A DNA stretch of 64,000 nucleotides from Bacteroidales bacterium (GTDB taxonomy: Bacteria; Bacteroidota; Bacteroidia; Bacteroidales; JAADJA01): positions 21,548 through 85,547 of the forward strand of contig JADHVR010000007.1 of the NCBI GenBank assembly GCA_016783885.1, given 5' to 3'. A program made the translations under genes and the position numbers. The notes beneath the pieces were generated by a model. It ran no database searches. It had not been told where the DNA came from and saw only the letters and a program-made list of their open reading frames with translations. This document shows, in pieces, positions 9,127-18,985 of this stretch. Within the stretch, counting starts at the first letter, position 1, and every line of letters starts with the position of its first letter.

Positions 9127-9855
9127 TTACTCATTAAAAACTGTTTGAAGAACCTGATACGATTTGATCGAACTGAAACCAGGCAGGTGCAGCCGGTAAT
9201 ATTTCAGGATTGTAATTAGAAGCTCATTGCGATATTTTGGCAGTATTAATAAAGATCCTAAATCCTCAAACGAGGAATTTGTCAAATCGAACAAGTATTT
9301 ACTAAAAGGCATGCCTATTAAATATTCTGTTGTGATTTCAGATTTGATAAAAATTCCTTCCTGTAAGTCGAATGTTATATTTTCATTTGAGAAATTACCC
9401 TTTGGAAAAAATCCCAGAAATTTGGTTAACTGAATAAGGAAAAGCAGATGAAAGTTTGAAACCCTGTTTTTTTTTAAATCCAGTATCTGAATGGAATTAA
9501 ATAAAAAATTAAAAAGTTCGGTGTTTGCTTCCTCTTCCTTTATCGATTTATAAAGGATTTCATTAAGAAAAATTACAATTGCACTTTTTTTTATGTCGAA
9601 AGGTATCGAATTGAACTGGCAGGCACTTATAATTTCTTTAATATGCTGGATGTCTTTTCTTTCCTTATGATAAACAACAAGGTCAACAAGAGAAAGATGT
9701 TGTAATAATGCTGGTTTGATCTTCGATTTTTTATTTCTTACACCCCTGATCAAATATGATTGCAGCCCGAAAAGTTCAGTATATATTTTTGCAATAACAC
9801 TTGTTTCGGAATATTTAATCTGATTGAAAACTATGCCACGGGTTTTGTGGAGCAT
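9127..9855 (-). CDS. recO: DNA repair protein RecO
   Basis: The 242-residue product has the RecO N-terminal OB-fold start (MLHKTRGIVFNQIKYSETSVIAKIYTE cut here to its recognisable parts: TRGIVFNQIKYSETS and GLQSYLIRGVR) and a helical C-terminal part. RecO loads RecA onto SSB-coated DNA with RecR. The zinc-finger cysteines of some family members are absent. Its ATG directly follows the porZ stop codon (TAA ATG with no gap), implying translational coupling. Confidence 0.92.
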   Translation of the reverse strand: MLHKTRGIVFNQIKYSETSVIAKIYTELFGLQSYLIRGVRNKKSKIKPALLQHLSLVDLVVYHKERKDIQHIKEIISACQFNSIPFDIKKSAIVIFLNEILYKSIKEEEANTELFNFLFNSIQILDLKKNRVSNFHLLFLIQLTKFLGFFPKGNFSNENITFDLQEGIFIKSEITTEYLIGMPFSKYLFDLTNSSFEDLGSLLILPKYRNELLITILKYYRLHLPGFSSIKSYQVLQTVFNE

Positions 9856-12213
9856 TTAATTAATAAAAAGGATTTTAGTAACAAGTTTTTCAGTGCCATC
9901 ATCATTAGTAATAAAAACCATATACACACCTGATTGAGCCTTTCGTCCATTATAATTTCTCCCATCCCAGACAGCCTGCCCTCCTTCGGCTCTGCCTGCG
10001 TATATCAATGTCCCGCTAATATCTGTTATTTTAAAATCTGCATTACTTACCAGCCCTTTAATAGCAATTGGTCCGTTATAACCGGGTCTTACAGGGTTAG
10101 GATAAGCATATACATCATTGTTTTCTTCACCTCCACCGGTAGCTGTGGTTTTATATGAGATGATCCCTTTGGCTGTGCCGAAAAATACCTCGCCGGTTTC
10201 ATCATTTATAGCAATACAAATTATATTGTTAGAGAAAAGGGGACTGTTTTTCTCAGTAAAATGATGTAACTCTTTTTGTCCGTCGGGTGATAAATGAAAT
10301 ACACCGGAACGGTCGGTACCAATCCATTTATCATTTGCACCGTCAACGGCAATCGCAGTTATCGCTTCATTTTCAAGAAGTATATCAGCTAAACCCGAAC
10401 CATCGTTTCGTGGAACTAATATTTGTTGTGCATCAAAATCATAATTCGTAAAAACGTTTTCAGGGGAATAAAAAACAGCAACTCCTTTATCAGTTCCAAT
10501 CCAAACTTCACCATCTTTATCGTTGGCTATACTAAATACATTATTCCCTGGTATATTTCCATTTCCTACGGCTGATGTCAGCATTTTATATTGATCATCC
10601 GAATCATTGGTTATAGTTCCGTTATCTGTGAAAACAAGAATTGAATGGTTACGCATTAACATCCACTTTTGCCCATACGAATCGATAATCATCTGCCCCA
10701 TATCCTCACCACTCGACGATGAACCTAAATAAAACGACTTCCAGTTTCCATCAGCGGTTCCGTCAGGTATTCTGACAGAGAGTACGTTGTTGGCGCCTGA
10801 GTTGGCTGCCCATAAATTCCCGGATTGGTCAAAGGCAAGACCTCCAATCTTAATGACGGGACTTCCCTCGTAAATATTGAATTCTAATGAACTGTTCTGG
10901 TCATTATATACATTTATTAACTCTCCGTTGTTGAATTCAATTATTCCCCTGTTCCATGATCCTGCAAAAACATTGTTATAACTATAAGGGTTTACAGCAA
11001 CACATACTAAATCCAATATCGTGTCTAATGATGTAGTATTAGTGTTGTCATAAGTATTCCATTCATTGCTAATAAAATATGAAGCACTTCCATGTTTCCA
11101 CAGGTTTCCCCAGCTTAAATTCCTTCCGCCTGCAACTATCCATAAGTTATTTCCTTCGGCTGACATGTCGTAAACATCAGCATTTTTAGGTCCGTTTGGG
11201 TAAATAGATGTAAAATCATAATCGCTGTTCTGGCGTACCAAACCATTGCGGTTATCGGCTATCCATAAAATATTATTATCAACAGTAACATCTCTTGGGT
11301 TTGAACCGCCCAGGTCTCCATAATAACTCCAAACAGTAAATATTTTGTCTAAGTTTTCGTCATATCCGTATATGAAATATCTATATACAACATAAAGAAT
11401 ATTATTAAAAGATTTCAGACCGAAAACATCAGAATTACTGAATGCTTCATTGCAGTAATGCCATTGAGAATTGTCGAAATACATGATCGTATCATTATCC
11501 CAATCCGGACTATATTTATTTACAAAATTTTTCCCGGCATAATGCGTAATATAATTATAAGTGGCATCAGGGAAAGGGAGTGTTTCATCTTTCGACCATG
11601 ATTCATAGTAAGCAAGGTTGGGGTTATTAATATCAGCAAAATAAATTCCGTTTTCAGTTGCTGCAAAAAAGCAAGTATCGTTATACATAAAATCAAAAAC
11701 TTCTAAATGACTGCCATCAGGACCGATATAATAGGTGTCTGTAATTTCTTCGTTTTTAACGTCAAGTACTACAATCCCGAAACCACAGGACAAGTATGCA
11801 AGATTATCAATAAAAAGAAGATTATTGATGGTTTTTTCTTCAGGAGTTACTGCATCACTTTGAAGTATATCGGACATATTAATAATAGTATTTCCTTTAA
11901 CCAGATCAATATTTGTGTTACTGTAAGCAATCAGCAATGTATTATATTGTTTATTGAAACCTATTCTTGCTACGCCCATATCGCTTAAACCGGATACACT
12001 TGTAAAACGATTTACACTGTTGTCGTCTTTATTAAAATAAAAAAGACAATATGGGGTGGCACAATATATTTTATTATTACTTGCCGCAACTGATACCGTA
12101 CTGCTGTATGGTAAATGGTCTCTCCATTGGCCGATACCTACTTCCTGTGCAAATAAAACCGGTGTTAGTGCCAAATAAATAAATAGTGCTTTTATTAGAT
12201 ATCTGTAAAACAT
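9856..12213 (-). CDS. porZ: PorZ, type IX secretion system component
   Basis: The 785-residue product has a signal peptide and the conserved mature start GQWRDHLPYSSTVSVA. Two beta-propeller regions of two-component-regulator type follow (repeats such as GEVWIGTDKGVAVF and DKWIGTDRSGVF), and it ends with a beta-sandwich (YAYPNPVRPGYNGPIAIKG) like a T9SS C-terminal domain. PorZ is a surface part of the T9SS attachment complex; in Porphyromonas gingivalis it helps PorU attach cargo to anionic LPS. It directly precedes recO. Its presence fits the many T9SS cargo proteins in this window. Confidence 0.9.
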   Translation of the reverse strand: MFYRYLIKALFIYLALTPVLFAQEVGIGQWRDHLPYSSTVSVAASNNKIYCATPYCLFYFNKDDNSVNRFTSVSGLSDMGVARIGFNKQYNTLLIAYSNTNIDLVKGNTIINMSDILQSDAVTPEEKTINNLLFIDNLAYLSCGFGIVVLDVKNEEITDTYYIGPDGSHLEVFDFMYNDTCFFAATENGIYFADINNPNLAYYESWSKDETLPFPDATYNYITHYAGKNFVNKYSPDWDNDTIMYFDNSQWHYCNEAFSNSDVFGLKSFNNILYVVYRYFIYGYDENLDKIFTVWSYYGDLGGSNPRDVTVDNNILWIADNRNGLVRQNSDYDFTSIYPNGPKNADVYDMSAEGNNLWIVAGGRNLSWGNLWKHGSASYFISNEWNTYDNTNTTSLDTILDLVCVAVNPYSYNNVFAGSWNRGIIEFNNGELINVYNDQNSSLEFNIYEGSPVIKIGGLAFDQSGNLWAANSGANNVLSVRIPDGTADGNWKSFYLGSSSSGEDMGQMIIDSYGQKWMLMRNHSILVFTDNGTITNDSDDQYKMLTSAVGNGNIPGNNVFSIANDKDGEVWIGTDKGVAVFYSPENVFTNYDFDAQQILVPRNDGSGLADILLENEAITAIAVDGANDKWIGTDRSGVFHLSPDGQKELHHFTEKNSPLFSNNIICIAINDETGEVFFGTAKGIISYKTTATGGGEENNDVYAYPNPVRPGYNGPIAIKGLVSNADFKITDISGTLIYAGRAEGGQAVWDGRNYNGRKAQSGVYMVFITNDDGTEKLVTKILFIN

Positions 12214-12361
12214 ATTATATCTGATTTAATATAAAACACGGATTGGATTAAACAAATTAACTTTTTTTTCTTTACAATATTGTATTATGATGTTTTTTAG
12301 CCGGGAAAAAAATATCATTATTCGATTATTATAACATTACAAATTTTTATGCTGATTATAA

Positions 12362-14143
12362 TCAGTCAATCCAATTCCCATCAGCTTTGATAATAATTAT
12401 TAATTCGTCAACAGCATTCTTTTCATTGACGTTTTTCTTAACAATCCGGTTGCGTTTGTACAGAGTAATTTTACCCGGTACTGAACCGACATACCCGTAA
12501 TCTGCATCCGCCATTTCGCCCGGCCCGTTGACAATGCAACCCATTACTCCTATTTTTAATCCCTTTTGGTGCTTTGTCTTTGCTTTGATCTTTTGAAGGG
12601 TGTCCTGTATATTAAACAATGTTCTTCCGCATGACGGACAAGCGATATATTCGGTTTTGGAAATCCTTGAACCTGTCGCCTGAAGTATGCCGAAAGCGAT
12701 CTGACAGATGTCTTCTAAATCAATTCCTTCTGCATCTATCCATATCCCGTCGAGAAGTCCGTCAACGAGCAGAAATGAAAAATCAGGTGATGCAGTTAAT
12801 TGTAATTCTTCCAGAGAAATATTTGCATATTTCCGTTTTAAAATTACCGGATTATTTATTTCGTTTTTTATAAGATTGAAAATCATTTCTCTGATCTGCC
12901 GAACCGGCTCATCATACCCCGATTCAATCACAACAACTGAGGATAGGTTTTGTTTTATGCTTTCACTGATTTTTTCAATTTCTGAACCAGGGTTAATGTA
13001 AATAAACTCGATTTTATTTCCGGGATATTCTGATTCGCCAGATAGTTGTTCCCGATCAGAAACGATAGAATTTTTTGTATTACAGATAAAATCGGGAAAA
13101 ATTTCGCCTTTGAATTTATGAATATCTTCCGCAGGATTACCGGAACTGATAATCACTACCGGAACCTGGCTTCCGCCTATGTTATGGACTTTCCTTGTTT
13201 TTCTTCTGGTATATGAGAAAGGATTAATGGCAATATGGTTTTGATCTTTAATGAGTGATCGCCTGTCTTTTCTTTGAGAAAATTTTCCGGTAATGATTTT
13301 CGCCACAGGAATTTCAAATTCAGGGTCTTCTGTTAAAGAAACACGGATAGTATCTCCAATTCCGTCTTCAAGCAAGGGGCCTATTCCGGCGGCAGACTTT
13401 ATCCTGCCGTCTTCTGCATCGCCTGCTTCTGTTACACCAAGATGTATCGGGTAATTCATGCCTTCTTCCATCATCCTGTGAACCAACAACCTTGTTGCCT
13501 GAATCATTACTTTTACATTGCTGGCTTTCATTGACAGAACAAGGCTGTGGTAATTAAAATCTTCGCAAATCCTTACAAATTCCAAAGCCGATTCCGCCAT
13601 TCCTTCAGGTGTATCTCCATAACGACAAAGGATTCTTTCGGAAAGAGAACCGTGGTTACTGCCGATTCGCATTGCAGTCCCACACTTTTTACAAATATTA
13701 ATAAGAGGTTTTATCCTTGTCCTTATCTTGTAGATTTCTTCGTTGTATTCAGCATCCGAATAATCAACTTTTCCACGATTTCTGTCAATGTAATTTCCAG
13801 GGTTTATCCTGATTTTCTCTACAATTCCTGCCGCCACTTCTGCTGCCTTCGGGTTGAAATGAATATCAGCGATCAAGGGTGTGTTATAACCTCGTTTCTT
13901 AAGTTCTATTTTTATAACCGCTAAGTGTTCGGCTTCTTTAATTCCCGGAGCGGTAATCCTTACAAATTCACAGCCGGCATCTATCATCCGTATTGATTGG
14001 TCAACGGTAGCTTTAGTATCCATGGTATTTGTAGAGGTCATGGATTGGATACGGACGGGATTAGAACCACCTAAGGGAACATCGCCAATAAGCACAACCC
14101 TCGAATGAAAATTACCTATACTGACCTGTTGAAATTGTACCAT
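12362..14143 (-). CDS. ispG: 4-hydroxy-3-methylbut-2-enyl diphosphate synthase (long form)
   Basis: IspG carries out the penultimate step of the MEP isoprenoid pathway. At 593 residues it is the long form, with an inserted domain between the TIM barrel (IQSMTSTNTMDTKATVDQ, PLIADIHFNPKAA) and the C-terminal 4Fe-4S domain, as in Bacteroidota, Chlamydiae and plants. Cluster cysteines C502 and C505 (CPSC) are visible, and the third is in MGCIVNGPGEMADADYGYVG. A minus-strand -7 box TAGCTTTG lies at 14165-14172. A small palindrome (AACCTGTATCAGGTT) sits between that box and the start codon. Confidence 0.97.
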   Translation of the reverse strand: MVQFQQVSIGNFHSRVVLIGDVPLGGSNPVRIQSMTSTNTMDTKATVDQSIRMIDAGCEFVRITAPGIKEAEHLAVIKIELKKRGYNTPLIADIHFNPKAAEVAAGIVEKIRINPGNYIDRNRGKVDYSDAEYNEEIYKIRTRIKPLINICKKCGTAMRIGSNHGSLSERILCRYGDTPEGMAESALEFVRICEDFNYHSLVLSMKASNVKVMIQATRLLVHRMMEEGMNYPIHLGVTEAGDAEDGRIKSAAGIGPLLEDGIGDTIRVSLTEDPEFEIPVAKIITGKFSQRKDRRSLIKDQNHIAINPFSYTRRKTRKVHNIGGSQVPVVIISSGNPAEDIHKFKGEIFPDFICNTKNSIVSDREQLSGESEYPGNKIEFIYINPGSEIEKISESIKQNLSSVVVIESGYDEPVRQIREMIFNLIKNEINNPVILKRKYANISLEELQLTASPDFSFLLVDGLLDGIWIDAEGIDLEDICQIAFGILQATGSRISKTEYIACPSCGRTLFNIQDTLQKIKAKTKHQKGLKIGVMGCIVNGPGEMADADYGYVGSVPGKITLYKRNRIVKKNVNEKNAVDELIIIIKADGNWID

Positions 14144-14199
14144 GCCTGAACCTGTATCAGGTTACAAAGCTAATACTTTATAATAATTCGATTCATAAT

Positions 14200-14231
14200 T
14201 TTGATAATAAACAAAACATAAGTTATATTTG
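14200..14231 (+). promoter_or_regulatory. Bacteroidetes-type promoter of the 14255 gene
   Basis: TTTG at 14200-14203 and TATATTTG at 14224-14231 are separated by 20 nt. Both elements match the Bacteroidetes housekeeping consensus exactly. The start site should be near 14238, leaving a short leader. Confidence 0.7.
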
Positions 14232-14254
14232 TAATTTGTAATTATATTCGATAT

Positions 14255-15700
14255 ATGAAAAATCGTTTTATTCTGCTAATAACCGGCATCTTACTTACAG
14301 TAAGCGCAATTTGCCAATCTTATTATGAAAAATGGATCAGCACTCCTTTGGACGACTATCCCGAAAAAGTATCCTGGCTCAATGGAGATAATATTTTATT
14401 GATAACACATCAAGGAATATATTCAGATAATTATTATGAAAAATTCGATTATACAAATGTTCTTTACAAAACAGATTATGAACTTAATTTTAATGATAGT
14501 ACAACAATCGATTCGATTGGCAACTATAAGCTATTAATTAAAGATGTAATTAAATCGGATGACGATGGTATGTTGTTATGGGCAAAAGCGTTGCATAGTC
14601 AAACACAGGACGAACAATTGTGTTTATTGTGGATGAATAATGACTTAAATATAATTAATGACAGCATTTACGGTTTGCCTGATGTTGCAGAAGTTATTTC
14701 CGGTTTTATAGTGAACCAGGAAGGAAATTTGATTTTTACCGGCGCTACAAGCTTCGAACCAATTGCTGGAGATTATATTCTGTGGGAATTTGATATTAAC
14801 GGACAAGAATTGAATAAAGTAATGCATCAGGGTGATATGCAGGAATTGCCAACAATTATCGAAGTGCCGGGAACGCAAAAATATCATGTATGCTCAAGAT
14901 TTGAAACATTACAATTTGACTACAATCTGAATTTTGACACCCTTTATTATTTTAACGATACCCTCGGTATGATCCCAAACGGTTATAATAAAAAAGTAAA
15001 CGATTTTCAATACCTGAGAACCGGTTTGTATTTAACACCGCCCGTTCCCGGCTCGCCATGGCAATTTGAAATGGCATTTGCTTTAGTTGATGAAAATACT
15101 GCCGTTTTAGATTTTCATACTTTCGGAACACAGGATACCATTGATAATCCAGGAATACTTGATTTTATCACAACGGATACAATATATTTCGGAGGAACAA
15201 ATAACCTGATATTCAATCCTCCGGAAAACTCATGGGTATTGCTATATAAAACTAATATGGAAGGTGAAATACTGGAAAATATATATTGGGGAGGTGGAGG
15301 ACAATATGAATTTGCTGATATTCTGGCATTGAATGAAGGCGGGTATTTAATGACCGCTACCCGGTGGGACTTTAATAATTTCCCTGCCGATTACAAAAGA
15401 GATATAATGATTGTTACAGAAAACTACGGCGCTTTCGTTACGGGAGTTAATAACAAAAAACGCCCTGAAATAAAAAATATCTTTGTATATCCTAACCCCG
15501 GGAATGATGTATTAAAAATAAGTTCTGCAAAAAACAACCTGCTGTTTCAATTATTTGATTTCACCGGAAAAACTGTTATTGAGCAGCATTTCGATAAATA
15601 TATCAAAATAAATACGCAAAGATTACCTGCCGGAATGTATTTCTTCAATATCATTCAAAACAGTAAGGTGATAACGAGTGGTAAGTGGGTGAAGGAATAA
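14255..15700 (+). CDS. T9SS-sorted secreted protein, paralogue of the 33895 gene
   Basis: The 481-residue product has a signal peptide, a mature start KWISTPLDDYPEK, a body without a family I recognise, and a T9SS type A sorting domain over the last 75 residues (VYPNPGNDVLKISS ... AGMYFFNI ... SGKWVKE). The body has repeated strands ending in acidic turns, suggesting a beta-propeller. The protein at 33895-35367 has the same architecture and many identical blocks (WISTPL, YGLP, YPNPGND, SGKW). It is convergent with the protease gene, with 2 bp between stop codons. Confidence 0.75.
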   Translation: MKNRFILLITGILLTVSAICQSYYEKWISTPLDDYPEKVSWLNGDNILLITHQGIYSDNYYEKFDYTNVLYKTDYELNFNDSTTIDSIGNYKLLIKDVIKSDDDGMLLWAKALHSQTQDEQLCLLWMNNDLNIINDSIYGLPDVAEVISGFIVNQEGNLIFTGATSFEPIAGDYILWEFDINGQELNKVMHQGDMQELPTIIEVPGTQKYHVCSRFETLQFDYNLNFDTLYYFNDTLGMIPNGYNKKVNDFQYLRTGLYLTPPVPGSPWQFEMAFALVDENTAVLDFHTFGTQDTIDNPGILDFITTDTIYFGGTNNLIFNPPENSWVLLYKTNMEGEILENIYWGGGGQYEFADILALNEGGYLMTATRWDFNNFPADYKRDIMIVTENYGAFVTGVNNKKRPEIKNIFVYPNPGNDVLKISSAKNNLLFQLFDFTGKTVIEQHFDKYIKINTQRLPAGMYFFNIIQNSKVITSGKWVKE

Positions 15701-15702
15701 TC

Positions 15703-18051
15703 TTACGGCACCTGGCTTCCCATACCGTTATTAGGCAGCCAAACATCATTTTTATCTTTATTGTCCGATTCACTATCAAGGTTATAGTCGCTCGGAAGAT
15801 AACCTCTAATGCCTGCCTCGTTTTCCCACAATGGTGATTTATCAGTTATACCTATCTGTCCGTTGCGGTCGCCGTCGCCGCCTGCCATTCCCCAAATACC
15901 GGGAGCTATCTCATTATGTGCACTTGCTCCGCCATGAGCTTGTCCAACACCGGTCGAAAAATTATAAGTATATACACCTCCTGCCTGGGTTAATCCGGTT
16001 GCTGAAATAACTGAGAGATGATTTCTTTGATGTACTACTACGAACAGACTATCGGAAAATGTAGCAGTATAATTCAACACAGGATTTCCATTTATATTTA
16101 CTACCCTGCCGTCGTTTCTCAGGAAAGCCGCCTGCCTGCCTATTATGGTTGCACTTGTAGCCTGTCCTGCCGAAACAGCATCTCTTAATCCGATCAGTAC
16201 CCATTCCACAATATCAGCACCGGGGATAGCAGCTACACTTTCGGTGCCGGTATAATTCCACGGAAAGGTATTAAATGGCTGAGATAATGGTAAAAACGGA
16301 TTAAGTCCGGTATCCATAGAAGTGCCGTTAAACGGGCCTTCTAAGAAAACAGTTATGTCAACATCTATTTCGGGATCCGGTACACTTATATAATCCGTTT
16401 TTGTTTCAGTATCGCTTCCTCCACTATTTGTTGCAGTCAATTCAACAGTGTAATTCCCTGCCGAATCAAATTGTACTTGTGGATTTTGTGAACCTGATGT
16501 TGTACTACCAACATAAGTTACAGTTGAAGGAGTAAATGACCATGCCCAGGATGTCGGTGTATTGGTTGATAGGTCGGTAAAATAAACTGTTTGACCAACA
16601 CCGGGGTTTGTATTATCAGCAGTAAAGTCTGCTACCGGCGGATTAACAGCATTAGGATCATAACCGTTTAAATAAGTAACCCCCGAATTATTCGGGTCGA
16701 GCCAGGGTTTTAACTGTACCGAAGAGCTGCTGCCATTTGACTGCCAGTGATAAGAAAATTTACCATATAAATCAGGCCAGGTTGGGTGGTTGCAACTGGA
16801 TGAACCACCTGTTAAAGTTCCGAGCACTCTGCCTGAACTATTGAAAATAGGAGAACCTGATGATCCTCCTTCATTCACACCATGACCATTGGCAGTAGCG
16901 CTCCAATACGCACGCCAGTGGGCATTGTATGCACCTACATATCCACTGCCAATCCAGGTTGTGGATGTCAATGTTGAGGTGTAAGTCGATATTTTTTTAA
17001 TATCTCCTGCGGGATGATGTATAGCAACACCGCTCGAACTCGAAGAACCTGACCTGTCCCAGCCGTTGTAATAAACATTATAGTAAGATGGTGGTGTGCT
17101 ATTTAACTGAACTAATTGAAAGTCGGAACCACCGTCAATATCTCCTCTCGATTTTAATGTTGCCCCGTAAATAGAGTTATATCCCGGTGAACTTCCCGGG
17201 TTTGAGCAGCCGGAAGATTCAAAATTAAAATAAAATATCCATTGATTCCTGTCGCTCGCTGATGCCGTGCCTCCACAATGATCGGCAGTTAAAAAATACG
17301 GTGTGCCATTAACAAGGGTATTATTAACAAGTGATCCCGTGCACCAATACCAATAGTAACCTTCCTTAAAAAGTATTCGTGCTACGCCTCTTTTTTCATC
17401 CTGCCAGTTATCACCCTCAGGGGAACAATTTACATTTACTTCGCACCATTCGGAGTCGCCAAAATCTTCTGTGTTTTGAAAAACATAAGAAACATTACGG
17501 TAAGCATAAGCAATATCCGATATACTTAATTCAACAAGTTCTGTTATTTTTTCCGGTTCATAATATTCAATTGTTACTTCATCTCCTTCAATAAGTTCGG
17601 TGGAAAATAAACCTGATTCATTGTTATTGACGGTTGTATATGCACCTAATATTTGTGTTTTGTCATGATTATAAAGATATACTTTCCCTCCATCGGGCAA
17701 ATAAAATTGATCAAACTGAACATTAAGGGCAAGAGCGCCTTCACAAATTAATTTTACTCTCCATATTTTGCCTCCTGTTTTAAGATTCTCCCAGTTTCCC
17801 GAATTATGAATATCAATAAATACAGGAACGTTGGTTGCGATACGCTGTGGAAAATTATTTTTATCATTGTCTTCATCTTCCGCTTGTAACTGCGCAATAT
17901 CAGGCGCCGGTAAATCTATCACTTCAAAACTCTCCGATAATATATTTGATGAAAAACCTGGTGGAGTTCCACCCTGGTTGATCTGGCTATATCCTGTAAA
18001 AGTAAACAAGGATAAAGTAATTAATAAACTTAAAAAGTAATTTGTTTTCAT
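15703..18051 (-). CDS. Secreted lysyl-endopeptidase-like serine protease with PKD and dockerin-bearing C-terminal module
   Basis: The 782-residue product has a signal peptide (1-22), an N-terminal pro-region, and a trypsin-fold domain at about 205-460 with His258 (LTADHCGG), Asp310 (DGGSDFQLVQL) and Ser398 (GGSSGSPIF). This resembles lysyl endopeptidases of the S1 family. A PKD domain follows at about 473-555. Residues 564-782 form a module shared with the nuclease-like protein at 54393-57362. It contains two dockerin-type calcium loops at 726-737 (DGDRNGQIGITD) and 755-766 (DYNLDSESDNKD) and ends GMGSQVP. There is no standard T9SS type A domain. Extracellular protein cleavage is inferred. 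Confidence 0.85.
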   Translation of the reverse strand: MKTNYFLSLLITLSLFTFTGYSQINQGGTPPGFSSNILSESFEVIDLPAPDIAQLQAEDEDNDKNNFPQRIATNVPVFIDIHNSGNWENLKTGGKIWRVKLICEGALALNVQFDQFYLPDGGKVYLYNHDKTQILGAYTTVNNNESGLFSTELIEGDEVTIEYYEPEKITELVELSISDIAYAYRNVSYVFQNTEDFGDSEWCEVNVNCSPEGDNWQDEKRGVARILFKEGYYWYWCTGSLVNNTLVNGTPYFLTADHCGGTASASDRNQWIFYFNFESSGCSNPGSSPGYNSIYGATLKSRGDIDGGSDFQLVQLNSTPPSYYNVYYNGWDRSGSSSSSGVAIHHPAGDIKKISTYTSTLTSTTWIGSGYVGAYNAHWRAYWSATANGHGVNEGGSSGSPIFNSSGRVLGTLTGGSSSCNHPTWPDLYGKFSYHWQSNGSSSSVQLKPWLDPNNSGVTYLNGYDPNAVNPPVADFTADNTNPGVGQTVYFTDLSTNTPTSWAWSFTPSTVTYVGSTTSGSQNPQVQFDSAGNYTVELTATNSGGSDTETKTDYISVPDPEIDVDITVFLEGPFNGTSMDTGLNPFLPLSQPFNTFPWNYTGTESVAAIPGADIVEWVLIGLRDAVSAGQATSATIIGRQAAFLRNDGRVVNINGNPVLNYTATFSDSLFVVVHQRNHLSVISATGLTQAGGVYTYNFSTGVGQAHGGASAHNEIAPGIWGMAGGDGDRNGQIGITDKSPLWENEAGIRGYLPSDYNLDSESDNKDKNDVWLPNNGMGSQVP

Positions 18052-18119
18052 GATGTTTTATATTTAGGTTATTTATACAAAGAATTATGGCAGATTCTTT
18101 ACCGAATGCGAAAAATTAA

Positions 18120-18833
18120 CACAGGGTATTAATTGAATTAATAATTTCAGATGGCAAAATAAGTATAATAAAACAATATATAGAGGAAAAAAATCAAAAA
18201 ATAAAGAAATCATTTCTTAATGCGCATAACATAGAATTTGGTATAATTTTCTTCGATACTTATTATGATAGTCAGTATTGGCAGCCCGATGAGTATAACG
18301 ATAGTACATATTACGCCGGAACTATGAATTGGGTCAATTTTGTCCACGATGCAAATCTGAAGCCGGACCACAACATTTTCCAAAGCTGGGTGTTTCCATA
18401 CTACACTACGGGAATTGGACCCAATGAGATTCCTGTCAATCTCCCTGAGGATGATATCTCTATTTATAGCCACACACGTTTAATCAACGAGGGATACGAT
18501 ATTCTTAATTCGCCTCCCGTGGGATTGTCCGATCCACCGACAGCTTTATCGAAAAAATTTGTGCTTCATCAAAATTATCCTAATCCATTCAATTCTGAAA
18601 CTACGATTCCCTATTCATTGGAAAATGCAACTCATGTGCAAATTAAAATATACAACATCTTTGAACTACTTATTCACACGCTGATAGATGAGCAAAAGGC
18701 AGCAGGAAAGCATCAAGTTGCTTGGAATGGTCAGGATGCAAATGGTCTAAGTGCGTCTGGTGGAATATATATTTGTAGCATGAGCGTATGCGGACAGACT
18801 CTTGTGAGGCGCTTTGTGTTCTTGCGTAAATAA
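18120..18833 (+). pseudogene. 5'-truncated gene fragment ending in a FlgD-like/T9SS sorting domain
   Basis: The frame is open from 18120 (after a TAA at 18117) but has no credible start or signal peptide. From about 18220 it reads as protein (NIEFGIIFFDTYYDSQYW). The last 95 residues are a sorting domain of the LHQNYPNPFNSETTI ... GKHQVAWNGQDANG ... SGGIYIC type, which is common in Ignavibacteria and related lineages and unlike the shorter domains of the neighbours. The missing N-terminus abuts the divergent protease gene. It is most likely the 3' remnant of an acquired secreted-protein gene. Confidence 0.6.
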
Positions 18834-18985
18834 GCAATAAACGGTTAGCGGATTGCACACCGTGCTTCAATTTCTTGCAAATAAACTTGTTGAAGCTCAA
18901 AATAATTATATTTGGAGCTTACTATTGTTAAAAAATGAGCTATATTTGCATGGAACTTAAGTTGTAAATGCAATATTGACGTAAT

